The notes under the pieces are model-generated. The model saw only the letters and a list, made by a program, of their open reading frames with translations. It had not been told where the DNA came from and ran no database searches. A stretch of DNA of 35,247 nucleotides, from contig JAIQFF010000037.1 of the NCBI GenBank assembly GCA_020073395.1, forward strand, positions 1 to 35,247, in the 5' to 3' direction. Source of the stretch: Terriglobia bacterium (GTDB lineage: Bacteria; Acidobacteriota; Terriglobia; Terriglobales; Acidobacteriaceae). Made by a program: the position numbers and the translations under genes. Shown one piece after another: positions 8,377 through 16,098 of this stretch; position 1 is the stretch's first letter, and every line of letters begins with the position of its first letter.

Positions 8377-8757
8377 ATGAAGAGGGAACGTGCGCTGCAA
8401 GTCGTTCTGACGCTGGTGGGCCTGATCTTTCTGGTCGGCGTGTATCCGCTCATGATGTTCTTGTGGCCGAGTGGCTGGCGGTGGCAGCCCCATCAGCCGG
8501 AATATGAGCAGATGATTCTCGGAGTTTACGCGACCCTGGGCGTCTTCTTGCTGATCGCTTCGCGTCGCCCCGCGGAGCATCGCAGCCTGATCGCCTTTAC
8601 CGCATGGTCGAGCCTGGTTCACGCCGGCATTATGACGGTTCAGGCGTTATCGAACGCGGGCGAGCACGGGCATCTGCTGGGCGATGTTCCGGCGCTGATC
8701 ATCGTGGGCATCGCCCTGATCGCTTTGGCGCCGCCGAAACAGACGTCAGGGGTTTGA
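8377..8757 (+). CDS. Small four-helix membrane protein (DUF6632-like)
   Basis: A 126-residue integral membrane protein with hydrophobic spans at about 8-30, 45-62, 68-90 and 100-118. The segment MIMFLWPSGWRW-like loop (actual: MMFLWPSGWRWQP) after helix 1, the RRPAEHRSLIAF loop after helix 2 and the final ALIALAPP are typical of a small uncharacterised family seen in Acidobacteria and Proteobacteria. No catalytic residues are apparent. The ATG at 8377 is preceded by ggagg at 8366-8370, which is better supported than the upstream TTG at 8347. It follows the AhpD-like gene closely and likely shares its transcript. Confidence 0.75.
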   Translation: MKRERALQVVLTLVGLIFLVGVYPLMMFLWPSGWRWQPHQPEYEQMILGVYATLGVFLLIASRRPAEHRSLIAFTAWSSLVHAGIMTVQALSNAGEHGHLLGDVPALIIVGIALIALAPPKQTSGV

Positions 8758-8799
8758 ATCGGGGGGTGATCCTCCGCAGTTTTCAGACATCGCTGGCGT

Positions 8800-8933
8800 C
8801 GTGGAAGAGCGACCCTTACAGGGCCGGTTTCGCGCGGCCACACCCATCGGCCATTAGGCCCAGTGGCGCCACTGGGGCTGAAGACCGGGCGTTTCCTCTC
8901 TGAGACGCGGCGCTAGAGCGCCGCTCTTCCACG
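8800..8933. repeat. MITE-like element with 12-bp perfect terminal inverted repeats
   Basis: cgtggaagagcg at 8800-8811 is the exact reverse complement of cgctcttccacg at 8922-8933. The 134-bp unit contains two further palindromes: cccagtggcgccactggg (8859-8876, perfect 18-mer) and gcggcgct/agcgccgc around a 2-base loop (8907-8924). It lies between two convergent genes, where it may also help end transcription from both sides. No coding potential is evident. Confidence 0.7.
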
Positions 8934-8997
8934 GTGCCGCCCAGGTCTCCGCGCGCGGCGGATGCTTTGAGGTGTGGGAAACGAGCCTGCTGAGGGG

Positions 8998-10047
8998 TCA
9001 GGTGTACATCACTTTGCGGTCGCCCTTCACAATCCGCCCCACGGTGAAGGCTTTTTCTCCCGCGCGTTCCAGCACGGTCTGGGCTTTCTTGAACTTTTTC
9101 GACGGGACCACCAGCAGCATGCCCAGTCCCATGTTGAAGGTGCGCAGCATCTCGTCTTGCGGGACGTTTCCCAACTGCTGCAGGTGCTCGAAGATCGGCG
9201 GCACCTGCCAGGAGCCCATCTCGATGACCGCGGCTACGCCGCGGGGCAGGACGCGGGGCAGATTTTCGGTGATGCCGCCGCCCGTGATGTGGGCCATGGC
9301 GGAGACGCACTCACCGTCCACCAGGCGCTTGATCGCCGGCCAGTAGCTTTTGTGAGTGCGCAGAAGTTCGTTGCCGACCTTCCCTTTGAGTTCGTTGACG
9401 TAGGAATCCAGGGTGTATTTGCCGACCTCGAAAAGCAGCTTGCGGGCCAGGGAGTAGCCATTGGTGTGCAGGCCGTTCGAGGCCAGGCCCAGGATCACGT
9501 CGCCGACTTCGACCGTCTTGCCGCTGATGATGCGCTCGCGCTCGACTGCGCCCACGATGAATCCGGCCAGGTCGTACTCGCCGTCCGGATAAAACCCCGG
9601 CATCTCGGCGGTTTCCCCGCCAATCAGGGCGCAGCCGTTGTGCTTGCAGGCGTCGGCCAGGCCCTCGATGACTTTCTCCGTGATTTCCGGCTCGATCTTG
9701 CCCGTGGCCAGATAGTCCATGAAGAAGAGGGGCGTGGCGCCTTGCACCGCAATGTCGTTGACGCAGTGATTGACCAGGTCTGCGCCAATGGTGTGATGGA
9801 CGTCCATCTCGAAGGCGATCCTCAGCTTGGTGCCGACCCCGTCCACGCTCGACACCAGAATGGGGTCCACCCACTTCGCCTTGTCCACGGCGAACAGGCC
9901 GCCGAAGCCGCCGATTTCGCTCAGGACGCTGCGGGTGAAAGTCTTGTGGGCGAGATACTTGATCCGCTTCTTGGTGCGATTGGCGCGGTCAATGTCCACC
10001 CCGGCGTCGGCGTAGGTGACGGCGGTCTTCGAGGGATCATGGGCCAC
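8998..10047 (-). CDS. purM: Phosphoribosylformylglycinamidine cyclo-ligase (AIR synthetase)
   Basis: PurM closes the imidazole ring in de novo purine synthesis, turning FGAM and ATP into AIR, in the cytoplasm. Diagnostic parts are TYADAGVDIDRAN at the N terminus, the nucleotide-binding block SSVDGVGTKLRIAFEMDVH, NHCVNDIAVQGATPLFFMDY, and GGETAEMPGFYPDGEYDLAGF, followed by SNGLHTNGYSLARKLLF and HITGGGITENLPR. The GTG at 10047 gives 349 residues, the family's usual size. An upstream GTG at 10119 would add 24 residues, but a -10-like TACAAT on this strand (10110-10115) would place transcription downstream of it. Neither start has a good ribosome binding site. No other purine gene is nearby. Confidence 0.95.
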   Translation of the reverse strand: MAHDPSKTAVTYADAGVDIDRANRTKKRIKYLAHKTFTRSVLSEIGGFGGLFAVDKAKWVDPILVSSVDGVGTKLRIAFEMDVHHTIGADLVNHCVNDIAVQGATPLFFMDYLATGKIEPEITEKVIEGLADACKHNGCALIGGETAEMPGFYPDGEYDLAGFIVGAVERERIISGKTVEVGDVILGLASNGLHTNGYSLARKLLFEVGKYTLDSYVNELKGKVGNELLRTHKSYWPAIKRLVDGECVSAMAHITGGGITENLPRVLPRGVAAVIEMGSWQVPPIFEHLQQLGNVPQDEMLRTFNMGLGMLLVVPSKKFKKAQTVLERAGEKAFTVGRIVKGDRKVMYT

Positions 10048-10109
10048 GGGAATCAGTGTGTCTCGTTTATGTGGGGATTTGCCAGGCGTCGCTAACCGGG
10101 CAATCGGGG

Positions 10110-10115
10110 ATTGTA
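10110..10115 (-). promoter_or_regulatory. Possible -10 box for purM
   Basis: On the minus strand the sequence reads TACAAT, within gtgctacaatcc. It is about 60 bases before the chosen purM start. The matching -35 is poor (TTTTCC at a 16-base spacing), so this is a tentative call. Confidence 0.3.
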
Positions 10116-10295
10116 GCACGGTCTCGGGCGAGGAAAATCAGCGCGCTCGGCAAAACTGATTCCGGAACGCAGATCGAGGGAGCGAAATTCCAAGGCACGG
10201 ACCTCAGCAGACGCGACTGCGCCGGTCAGTGGGATGGCCGCAGCATCCACCGCAGAGGCACGACTGGACCGTGAAACGGCCCGGACGATTCGTGA

Positions 10296-10457
10296 CTACT
10301 GGGCGATGTACGCCGAGACGTAGTAGATCAGCACGCCGAACAGGGCCAGGCCCGAAACCGCGTACGCGGTCAGGACCCAAACGTGGCGCCCTTCGTGACG
10401 CGTGGCGGCAGTTTGTGTGCTGGCGGTGGTTGAATCCCCAAGGGCTCGATTCTCCAT
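10296..10457 (-). CDS. 53-aa single-span membrane protein
   Basis: A short gene reading MENRALGDSTTASTQTAATR and on to a stop at 10296. It has a 25-residue polar, Thr/Ala-rich N terminus, then one hydrophobic helix at about residues 28-50 (VWVLTAYAVSGLALFGVLIY) ending IAQ. GGAGGA is 3 bases before the ATG (complement of 10461-10466), an unusually good ribosome binding site for this window. The hydrophobic pattern plus the ribosome binding site make it a credible gene despite its size. Function is unknown. It lies 250 bases upstream of purM in the same direction. Confidence 0.65.
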   Translation of the reverse strand: MENRALGDSTTASTQTAATRHEGRHVWVLTAYAVSGLALFGVLIYYVSAYIAQ

Positions 10458-10595
10458 GAATCCTCCACGAACAAGGTGGAAAGCAGACGCTACTGGGCGT
10501 CCAGGCTTGCCGAAGCAGCCTTGATGCGGCGCATGTTACTACGAAGGACCGGCGTTTGAGACAGAAAAATTCGCGCCCGCCCGAAGCCCGCGTCG

Positions 10596-10617
10596 GGGCG
10601 GGTGCCCCCACCCGCCC
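10596..10617. repeat. GC hairpin in the 10458-10753 gap
   Basis: gggcgggtg and cacccgccc form a perfect 9-bp stem around a cccc loop. The rest of this gap of about 300 bases holds no gene that I can support. The hairpin sits between a minus-strand small gene and the plus-strand DinB gene, so it is not placed as a terminator; it resembles a short dispersed GC palindrome. Confidence 0.5.
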
Positions 10618-10753
10618 AGCCAGGCATAGCCCGGCAAGGTTTCGACGCAAACCGCTAAACCTCAGTTCTGGCAACCGTTCTCGCAACCCGTGCGCCGCCT
10701 GGCTTGCCATTGGTCAAGTAGAATGGTGCAGCTCCGCTGAAAGGACGAAACCT

Positions 10754-11296
10754 ATGTCTACTCCGCAGTTCACGCCCGATCAGGCCAAACTCATCTTGGT
10801 CGCCGCACTGCCCACGCTCAAGAGCGAACACCAGACCACCAGGCGGGTGATCGAAGCCATTCCGCTCGACAAGGGCGACTATCGCCCCGACCCCGTTTCC
10901 AAAACCGCTCTGGAGTTGGCGTGGCACATCGTGGCGGCGGAGAAGCGTTTTCTCAGCGGAATACCCGTGGGCGCGTTTGATTTCAGTCCGATTCACCGGC
11001 CGGAGTCGATCACAAACTCCGCCGGCATCGCCGCCTGGTTTGACGAGAGTTTCGCCGCCAACCTACAGAAGCTCGAAGGGCTCAGTGGCGAGCCCCTGGT
11101 CAGGATGATCGACTTCCGAGGCATGTTCCAGCTTCCCGCGGTCGGCTTTATCCAGTTGGCGCTGAATCACACCATCCACCATCGTGGACAGCTCTCTGTG
11201 TACCTGCGTCCCATGGGCGCCAAAGTGCCGTCAATCTACGGCGAGAGCTACGACGCCACGCAGGTCCGGCTGGCGAAAGAGAGCAAAGCCAGCTAA
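10754..11296 (+). CDS. DinB-like metal-binding four-helix-bundle protein
   Basis: A 180-residue member of the DinB/YfiT-like putative metalloenzyme superfamily. The expected three-histidine metal site is present: His58 in LELAWHIVAAE and His139/His143 in LNHTIHHRGQLSVYLRPMG, the HxxxH helix typical of the family. Relatives include thiol-transferases dependent on bacillithiol or mycothiol, but most are uncharacterised, and the name does not imply the DNA polymerase DinB. The ATG at 10754 has aagga 8 bases upstream; in-frame sequence before it lacks family similarity. It ends 3 bases before a transposase remnant. Confidence 0.85.
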   Translation: MSTPQFTPDQAKLILVAALPTLKSEHQTTRRVIEAIPLDKGDYRPDPVSKTALELAWHIVAAEKRFLSGIPVGAFDFSPIHRPESITNSAGIAAWFDESFAANLQKLEGLSGEPLVRMIDFRGMFQLPAVGFIQLALNHTIHHRGQLSVYLRPMGAKVPSIYGESYDATQVRLAKESKAS

Positions 11297-11298
11297 CC

Positions 11299-11487
11299 GA
11301 TTGGGATGCTTGCCTGGGGTCAATCTTTCACCTGGCCATGCGGCGCGGACGCAAGATCGCGAAAGTCGCGATGGCCCGGAAACTGGCGGTGCATCTGTAC
11401 TGGATGTGGCGCCAGGACTGGGACTACGGCCAGTTCGAAAAGCTCGGTTCGCACGCGGGAGAGCCCGGACATCACGATGGTGTGTAG
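11299..11487 (+). pseudogene. IS110-type transposase C-terminal remnant
   Basis: In this frame the sequence reads MRRGRKIAKVAMARKLAVHL then YWMWRQDWDYGQFEKLGSHAGEPGH and stops at 11485-11487. This is the conserved tail of IS110-family (DEDD/Tnp20) transposases, in which a KVAxARKLAVxLYWM helix comes near the end. The frame has no plausible start and no upstream transposase body: the preceding bases belong to the DinB-like gene. It is therefore a truncated relic of about 50-60 codons. It overlaps slightly with the end of the minus-strand lipoprotein gene. Confidence 0.7.
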
Positions 11488-11990
11488 CAATCACCGTGGC
11501 GAGCCAGATCGTTGTGCATTCGGCCTGACTCCACCATCGCTTTCAGGTCCTGAAAACTGAGGCCGCCCTGGGAATAGGAAACCCAAATGATCCTGGCCCT
11601 CCCACCGGACAATTCGAAGATCGTGGTTTGTAGCGAAAGAACGATTCCGCCCTGCCAATAAGTTACGATGCAATACTGTTTGGAAACCGCTGCCGCGATG
11701 AGTTGCGTCCTGGGCAATTGTGGGTCAATAACGTCGGTACTATTAAAAGGCTGTCCGGGATCTGCCATTCCCCCAAACTGCTCCAGCACCGCTTTGGGAC
11801 GGAGACTCGCTCGCGTTACTTCGTTGAACGTCTGGGTTTGATTGGATTTGGTCACGGCGCTCAAATTGATGCTGGCCGTGCCTTTCTCGATCGGATTCTT
11901 CGGTGCAGGCTTGGCGCTCTTGCAACCTGGAATAGAGGAGATAGCCAGAAAGATCAGCCCTAGAGCGGCAGGAGTCGTGGATAGGCGCAT
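11472..11990 (-). CDS. Predicted lipoprotein of unknown function
   Basis: The 172-residue product begins MRLSTTPAALGLIFLAISSI followed by PGC, a lipoprotein-type signal with the acylated Cys at 23 (the Pro at -2 is unusual). The mature part has a Lys/Pro linker (KSAKPAPKNP) and a globular region with SKQYCIVTYWQGGIVLSLQT and GGRARIIWVSYSQGGLSFQD, then two cysteines in total. I do not recognise the family. The ATG at 11990 has gagagga just upstream; a longer frame upstream is without a signal sequence. It overlaps by 16 bases the IS110 relic on the other strand, so its 3' end may have been altered by that insertion. Confidence 0.65.
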   Translation of the reverse strand: MRLSTTPAALGLIFLAISSIPGCKSAKPAPKNPIEKGTASINLSAVTKSNQTQTFNEVTRASLRPKAVLEQFGGMADPGQPFNSTDVIDPQLPRTQLIAAAVSKQYCIVTYWQGGIVLSLQTTIFELSGGRARIIWVSYSQGGLSFQDLKAMVESGRMHNDLARHGDCYTPS

Positions 11991-12148
11991 GTCCTCTCGG
12001 CGCCGCGCAAGAGCGGAATGCTCTGCCACCACTGAAGTTCTTTGCGCGAGGCCCCTCTCTCCAAGAACGCTCCCTCCACTAGTTCTTGCAGGCCTTTTTC
12101 GGTAACGTTGCATTCTATATCGCGGTTTCGATCCAGGAGGCTTCGCAG

Positions 12149-12490
12149 CTAGGAGTGGGCCTGGCGGCTGGCAATTCCGTCGGCGTCTGTCCAACCGTGC
12201 TGCGGTTGATCTGGGTCCACCAGGAACTCGATTCCATACAGATACAGAGCGCGGTAGCGGACCGTTCCACTCATGCGCACCCGCTCCTTGCTGCCCGGCG
12301 GAAGAAATTCAACCTGAATTTGAGATCCCAGGGGCAGATTGGCGAGGGTGAACAGTCCCATCCCGACATCGCTGAGATTGATGCCGAGAGCATCCATCCG
12401 GACAGATCCCTTGAACACTTGCACCGAGGTGTTCAGCAATTGCCGCTGCCGGCGACGCCTGTCTGGTTTGGGGTTGCGCTTGAGAATCAT
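12149..12490 (-). CDS. PilZ domain protein (c-di-GMP binding)
   Basis: A single-domain PilZ protein of 113 residues. The two binding motifs are visible: the Arg cluster RRRRQR at 11-16 (RxxxR) and NLSDVG at 38-43 ((D/N)xSxxG), followed by the beta-barrel strands LGSQIQVEFLPPG, RVRMSGTVRYR and LYGIEFL. PilZ domains bind cyclic di-GMP and relay it to motility, secretion or polysaccharide machinery; no such partner is adjacent. I chose the ATG at 12490; a TTG at 12511 would add seven residues. Neither has a strong ribosome binding site. Confidence 0.88.
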   Translation of the reverse strand: MILKRNPKPDRRRRQRQLLNTSVQVFKGSVRMDALGINLSDVGMGLFTLANLPLGSQIQVEFLPPGSKERVRMSGTVRYRALYLYGIEFLVDPDQPQHGWTDADGIASRQAHS

Positions 12491-12682
12491 CGGAAACACC
12501 AGAGAGGACAAGGTAGCCCAGCCATCCTCGCGGGCGAAGGTTACGGAGGTTCAGCGGCTGCTATTGGGAATTGGGTAACTGTGGTGAACAGTGTTTCAAC
12601 GGTTAGGGGTTACTGGTGAAATAGCGATTTTCGCCAATAGTCGCGCTCACAACGGCCCTCGTCTTCGCCAGCGAATTTTCTG

Positions 12683-13636
12683 CTAATCGCAACCGGCTTC
12701 CTTAACCATCGTGCTCACCCAGACCACCGAGCCCGAGGCAGCGTAAAACGACAGCCAGTAGGGACGATTCACAACCACGACGACTTGATTCTTGCCGTTC
12801 TTCCACCGAAACACTTGCCGCGCGGAAGTCTTCTTCACCCTCCGCAGGACCGGAACTTGTCCGGGGTAAAGAGGCTTCACCGACTCCAGTGCCACTCGTT
12901 GGGGGTCGCTGAACATCCACTTTGTTTCCCCGCTGTCCGCTCTTCTCTGGCCCGCGATAGCCTGTTCGGTTGTGCTGTCTGGATCAGCGATCGAAACGTG
13001 TCTTTGATCGCGGAGGCTGCGAACTTTGCAGCCTTCCTTCTCGTACCAACCTGCCTCGGCGGTGTAATCCAGGTCAGGCCTGGTGTGTACCTCAAAAGAT
13101 TCGACGCGCTGAACGACGAAGAGGCTACAACAGCCCAGGTGTCCGGCCCCTGCCCAGAATGTGACCCCGTTGGTAGTCCGCTTCTCTCCAGCGAAGAATC
13201 TTCCTACTGCGGTCACGCGCACCGTCGTATCTGACTCTTTCCTCAAGAGGTCGGTGAATTGCTGAAACGTCAGATTATTGACGAGAGGGACCTGTACGCC
13301 TTCCACCATCAGAGACTCGGACCGCGTTTTCCCGCCGCCTTCTCCGGGGCAGCAATACACCGTATCCGACTCGGCCTTGCCGCCGTACATGACCCAGACC
13401 GAGAAGTCTTGCGTGGCACAGTTCGGGTCGGCAAGGTGGAAGTTCTCGAACCCATGTGTCATGAAGGCAGTGATTCGTATCAGTTCGTGGTTGTATGCCG
13501 CTGGGTCCCTAGAGAGCTCGCAATACGTTACTTGGCGTGGCTGGGGCACCGAATCTGAGCCAGGGTTTCCGCCCTGGGCCAGCAAAGGGCAGACTCCAAT
13601 AAAGAGCGTGAACAAGACTGCCAGCTGGCGATTCAT
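12683..13636 (-). CDS. Secreted protein of unknown function, Cys-rich
   Basis: A 317-residue exported protein: signal peptide MNRQLAVLFTLFIGVCPLLA with cleavage likely before QGGN. The first half opens with VTYCELSRDPAAYNHELIRI, which resembles the start of OB-fold-like repair/stress domains found in many acidobacterial secreted proteins, and contains CC pairs (VYCCPGEG, LGCCSLF). The last third, from about 215, looks like a second domain ending VVWVSTMVKEAGCD. No catalytic motif is recognised. The gene is part of a minus-strand series but separated from both neighbours by about 150-190 bases, so it is probably its own transcription unit. Confidence 0.65.
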   Translation of the reverse strand: MNRQLAVLFTLFIGVCPLLAQGGNPGSDSVPQPRQVTYCELSRDPAAYNHELIRITAFMTHGFENFHLADPNCATQDFSVWVMYGGKAESDTVYCCPGEGGGKTRSESLMVEGVQVPLVNNLTFQQFTDLLRKESDTTVRVTAVGRFFAGEKRTTNGVTFWAGAGHLGCCSLFVVQRVESFEVHTRPDLDYTAEAGWYEKEGCKVRSLRDQRHVSIADPDSTTEQAIAGQRRADSGETKWMFSDPQRVALESVKPLYPGQVPVLRRVKKTSARQVFRWKNGKNQVVVVVNRPYWLSFYAASGSVVWVSTMVKEAGCD

Positions 13637-13784
13637 TCAGCACATGGTAGGGCACGCAAGACCGCAAATCCAACTGGATACTGTTTGAGTGTTAAGGTAA
13701 ACCGCCGCGTACACCCGTTGCAGCGGGATGCGGCAGCACTCCAAGTTATTGTCAGCCCCTGCCACATCCCTACGCGTGCTACTG

Positions 13785-15446
13785 CTACTGGTTCGGCGCT
13801 GCCGCGCTCTCCTGTTCCACCTGGGTCTCGGTCTCGTCGGCGGCTTTCTCCTGATCGGTCAGTTCCTTGGCTGCGTCGGTGTCCGGCGGCGGAGGCGGCA
13901 CATCGGAAGCCACCGTGCCCGTGTCCGGGGCCTTCGGCAAGCCGCCCTTGCCCTGCTTCTGCGCCAGGTCCTTCATGCCGCTGTCCAGTTGTTCCTGGAA
14001 GTGATTGCGCATGTCCTGCAAGTCCTCGACAGAAACCGCCACCTGCTGCCCCGCGCCGCAGTCACCCTTCTTGCTGGCCTGGACGCTGGCGTTGACTTTC
14101 TGGTCGGCGTCGGGAGTGTCGGTGAGCCGGGTGATGACGTCGCCCGGGCTCAGGTCGCACTCCTGCCCGTTAGAGGGCACGGTAATATCGCTGGCCACGA
14201 CAAAGGTGCGCCGCGCGGGATCGAGTGCCGGCGGCACTTCATCGTTCGTGGGTTGCGCAGCCTGTGCCTGGCCACCGGGGGCGCCCTGCGCCTGTTGCTG
14301 CTGGGCCTCCAGTTGCGCCTTCACCTCTTCTGCGATCGCCTGCTTCACTTCCGGAGTCAGCGTGACAGGGCCGTTGTTCGCGGCCTGGCCGCCGCTGTTG
14401 CCGTAATCGGTCTGTCCCTGATCGTACGCCGCCGCGTCGGCATTAGCCTGCGCTCGGGCCTCATAAGCGGCCTGCAGGTTCGCTGCAATCACGTAATCCG
14501 TAAGCCAGAATGCGGCCGACGGATACACTGAATAGGGCGCGAAATATCCGCCGTAGTAGCCGTACCAGGGTCCCCAACCCCAGCCCCCAATTCCCACACC
14601 CCAGTACACGGGTGGGCCCCACGGACGATACGCCCACAGGTAAAAGGCAGGGTGGTACCAGTAGGGGGGGTAATATCCATAGAAGTAATGGCGGTGATAG
14701 TAGTAGCCGCGATAGACCCCAACCCGGTAGACCCCATGGCTATAGTAAGTGCGTGAATAAAAGGCACGCCCGCCCCGCGTAACGTAAGTCCGCTGCACGT
14801 AGCCGCGCCCTCCGCCCCGAGTCACAATCCGCACCCCGCGACGTTCGGTCACGATGGTGCGGCCGCCGCGTAGATTGTGTTGAATCCGCATTCCGTCGCG
14901 GTGGATGACGCGGATCTGCCCGTTCGGTCGAAAGCTCGCCGAGCCACCGCCCTTCAGAGTTACAGTGCGCCCGGGGGCCCGGCGGTTGGGCATGCCACCG
15001 CGATTGCCCGCGTTGTATCCGCCACGGTTGCCGGAGGGATTTCGACCTCGATTGCCTTCGGCATTTCCACTTCGATTGGCGGGAGTGTTTCCGCCGCGGT
15101 TGTCGCGCGCGTTTACGCCACGGTTGCCGCGGCTGTTTCCGCTGCCTTTCTCGGACGTATTGCCACCGCGATTACCGGCGTTCCCGGGACGACTCGTGGG
15201 AGCACCCGCGGTCCGTCCCGGCTGAGTGCCTGCGGCATCCCTTTGGCCGTGCGAGCTTTCGCGACTGGGACCCGATGCATGACCCCCGCGGTCCTGGCCA
15301 CTGGGACGGCCTGGATTACCCGCATGCTCACTCTGCCCGCCCGATTCCGTCCTGTGCTGTGCCCAGGCCAGCACCGAAATCGTCATGGATGCAAAAACCA
15401 AGATCGACGTCCGCAGAAGGTTACGGCTACGGGTATGTAAACTCAT
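13785..15446 (-). CDS. Large secreted Asn/Gly-repeat and Tyr/Trp-rich protein
   Basis: A 553-residue exported protein. Signal peptide residues 1-29 end AWAQ. Then come: a polar Gly/Ser/Arg region; about a dozen decaying NRGGN-type repeats (roughly 85-155); a basic beta-rich segment rich in Arg/Gly; a Tyr/Trp/Pro-rich section (YRGYYYHRHYFYGYYPPYWY and onward, about 235-310); and an acidic, Gln/Ala-rich C-terminal part with a conserved-looking folded module (FVVASDITVPSNGQECDLSP). The layout suggests a cell-surface or matrix protein. The Tyr/Trp-rich part followed by a Gln/Ala linker is seen in other bacterial proteins of unknown function. GGAGG lies 5 bases before the ATG at 15446. Confidence 0.7.
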   Translation of the reverse strand: MSLHTRSRNLLRTSILVFASMTISVLAWAQHRTESGGQSEHAGNPGRPSGQDRGGHASGPSRESSHGQRDAAGTQPGRTAGAPTSRPGNAGNRGGNTSEKGSGNSRGNRGVNARDNRGGNTPANRSGNAEGNRGRNPSGNRGGYNAGNRGGMPNRRAPGRTVTLKGGGSASFRPNGQIRVIHRDGMRIQHNLRGGRTIVTERRGVRIVTRGGGRGYVQRTYVTRGGRAFYSRTYYSHGVYRVGVYRGYYYHRHYFYGYYPPYWYHPAFYLWAYRPWGPPVYWGVGIGGWGWGPWYGYYGGYFAPYSVYPSAAFWLTDYVIAANLQAAYEARAQANADAAAYDQGQTDYGNSGGQAANNGPVTLTPEVKQAIAEEVKAQLEAQQQQAQGAPGGQAQAAQPTNDEVPPALDPARRTFVVASDITVPSNGQECDLSPGDVITRLTDTPDADQKVNASVQASKKGDCGAGQQVAVSVEDLQDMRNHFQEQLDSGMKDLAQKQGKGGLPKAPDTGTVASDVPPPPPDTDAAKELTDQEKAADETETQVEQESAAAPNQ

Positions 15447-15795
15447 CACAGCCTCCAGATTCCTCAACGTCACTCCCGGGAAATAGGCTTACAAACGCTC
15501 GATTTACTTTTCCAAATCGCGGTCCGTCCCTATCCTGCCATGCTAACTTCTATCGGAACAGTATCAAAGTTACGTCCGTTCTGCGTCGTTGCGGATGGCC
15601 TAAGCCCGGGCGGGAACCACGAATCTCCCGGCAGTTCCTGAGCCCAGACGGCGGGAAGATGCCTTCAGCAATTGGCGAGCACGATGTTGTCGATGCCGTG
15701 ATACCGACGACAGCTCTAAGCCAGTCCGATGGCTTGTGGCCTGCCGGGAGTAAAGTCCTGGCGATATATTTGCCAGGTACAACACTCCAATGCAT
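15447..15795. other. Gap of about 350 bases; short dyad near the repeat-protein gene
   Basis: No convincing gene. A 6-bp dyad cgattt/aaatcg lies at 15500-15519, 55-75 bases ahead of the repeat-protein start and could be an operator in its promoter. The frames open across this gap have skewed, low-complexity translations and no ribosome binding site. Confidence 0.35.
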
Positions 15796-16047
15796 CTACG
15801 ACAGCTGCCTGCAACCAACCGGCTTCCTGGGGGAGCAACTCTCGGCGTCCGGGGCAGACTTCCATAGGTCCTCGACCGACATTCTGTAAGTGGTTGCTAT
15901 TTGAATAGCATGATCTACCCGAGGCATTACACCCTGTTCGGCATTAAACAGAACCGTCGGACTGACTGCCATATGTCGCGCGGCAACACGTAACGTCCAG
16001 CTCCTCTCGATCCTGAGTTCCTGCAACTTAACATTTCTGCCACTCAT
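15796..16047 (-). CDS. XRE-type helix-turn-helix regulator (83 aa)
   Basis: A one-domain DNA-binding protein of the Cro/C1 (XRE) class. The helix-turn-helix runs from about 7 to 62: LQELRIERSWTLRVAARHMA then VSPTVLFNAEQGVMPRVDHA with AIQIATTYRMSVEDLW closing the fold. The recognition helix starts VSPTVL. A short Cys-containing tail follows. GAGGAG stands 5 bases before the ATG at 16047, which favours it over the upstream in-frame ATG at 16074. It follows the protease gene by 51 bases in the same direction, and is likely the last gene of a three-gene operon. Its target is probably that operon or a nearby promoter (inference). Confidence 0.8.
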   Translation of the reverse strand: MSGRNVKLQELRIERSWTLRVAARHMAVSPTVLFNAEQGVMPRVDHAIQIATTYRMSVEDLWKSAPDAESCSPRKPVGCRQLS

Positions 16048-16098
16048 CGATTCTCCTCTGCGAAATCGAAACATGTCGAATGCCCGGGACCCGAGGAG

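Noticed and set aside
8974-10095. 373-codon plus-strand frame covering purM
   Set aside because: Mirror of purM on the other strand; the minus frame carries all the family motifs.
10556-10753. N-terminal extension of the DinB-like protein
   Set aside because: Crosses the GC hairpin and has no family similarity; the ATG at 10754 has a ribosome binding site.
15550-15795. 81-codon minus-strand frame just downstream of the XRE gene
   Set aside because: Composition is like a random GC-rich frame and no ribosome binding site precedes it.
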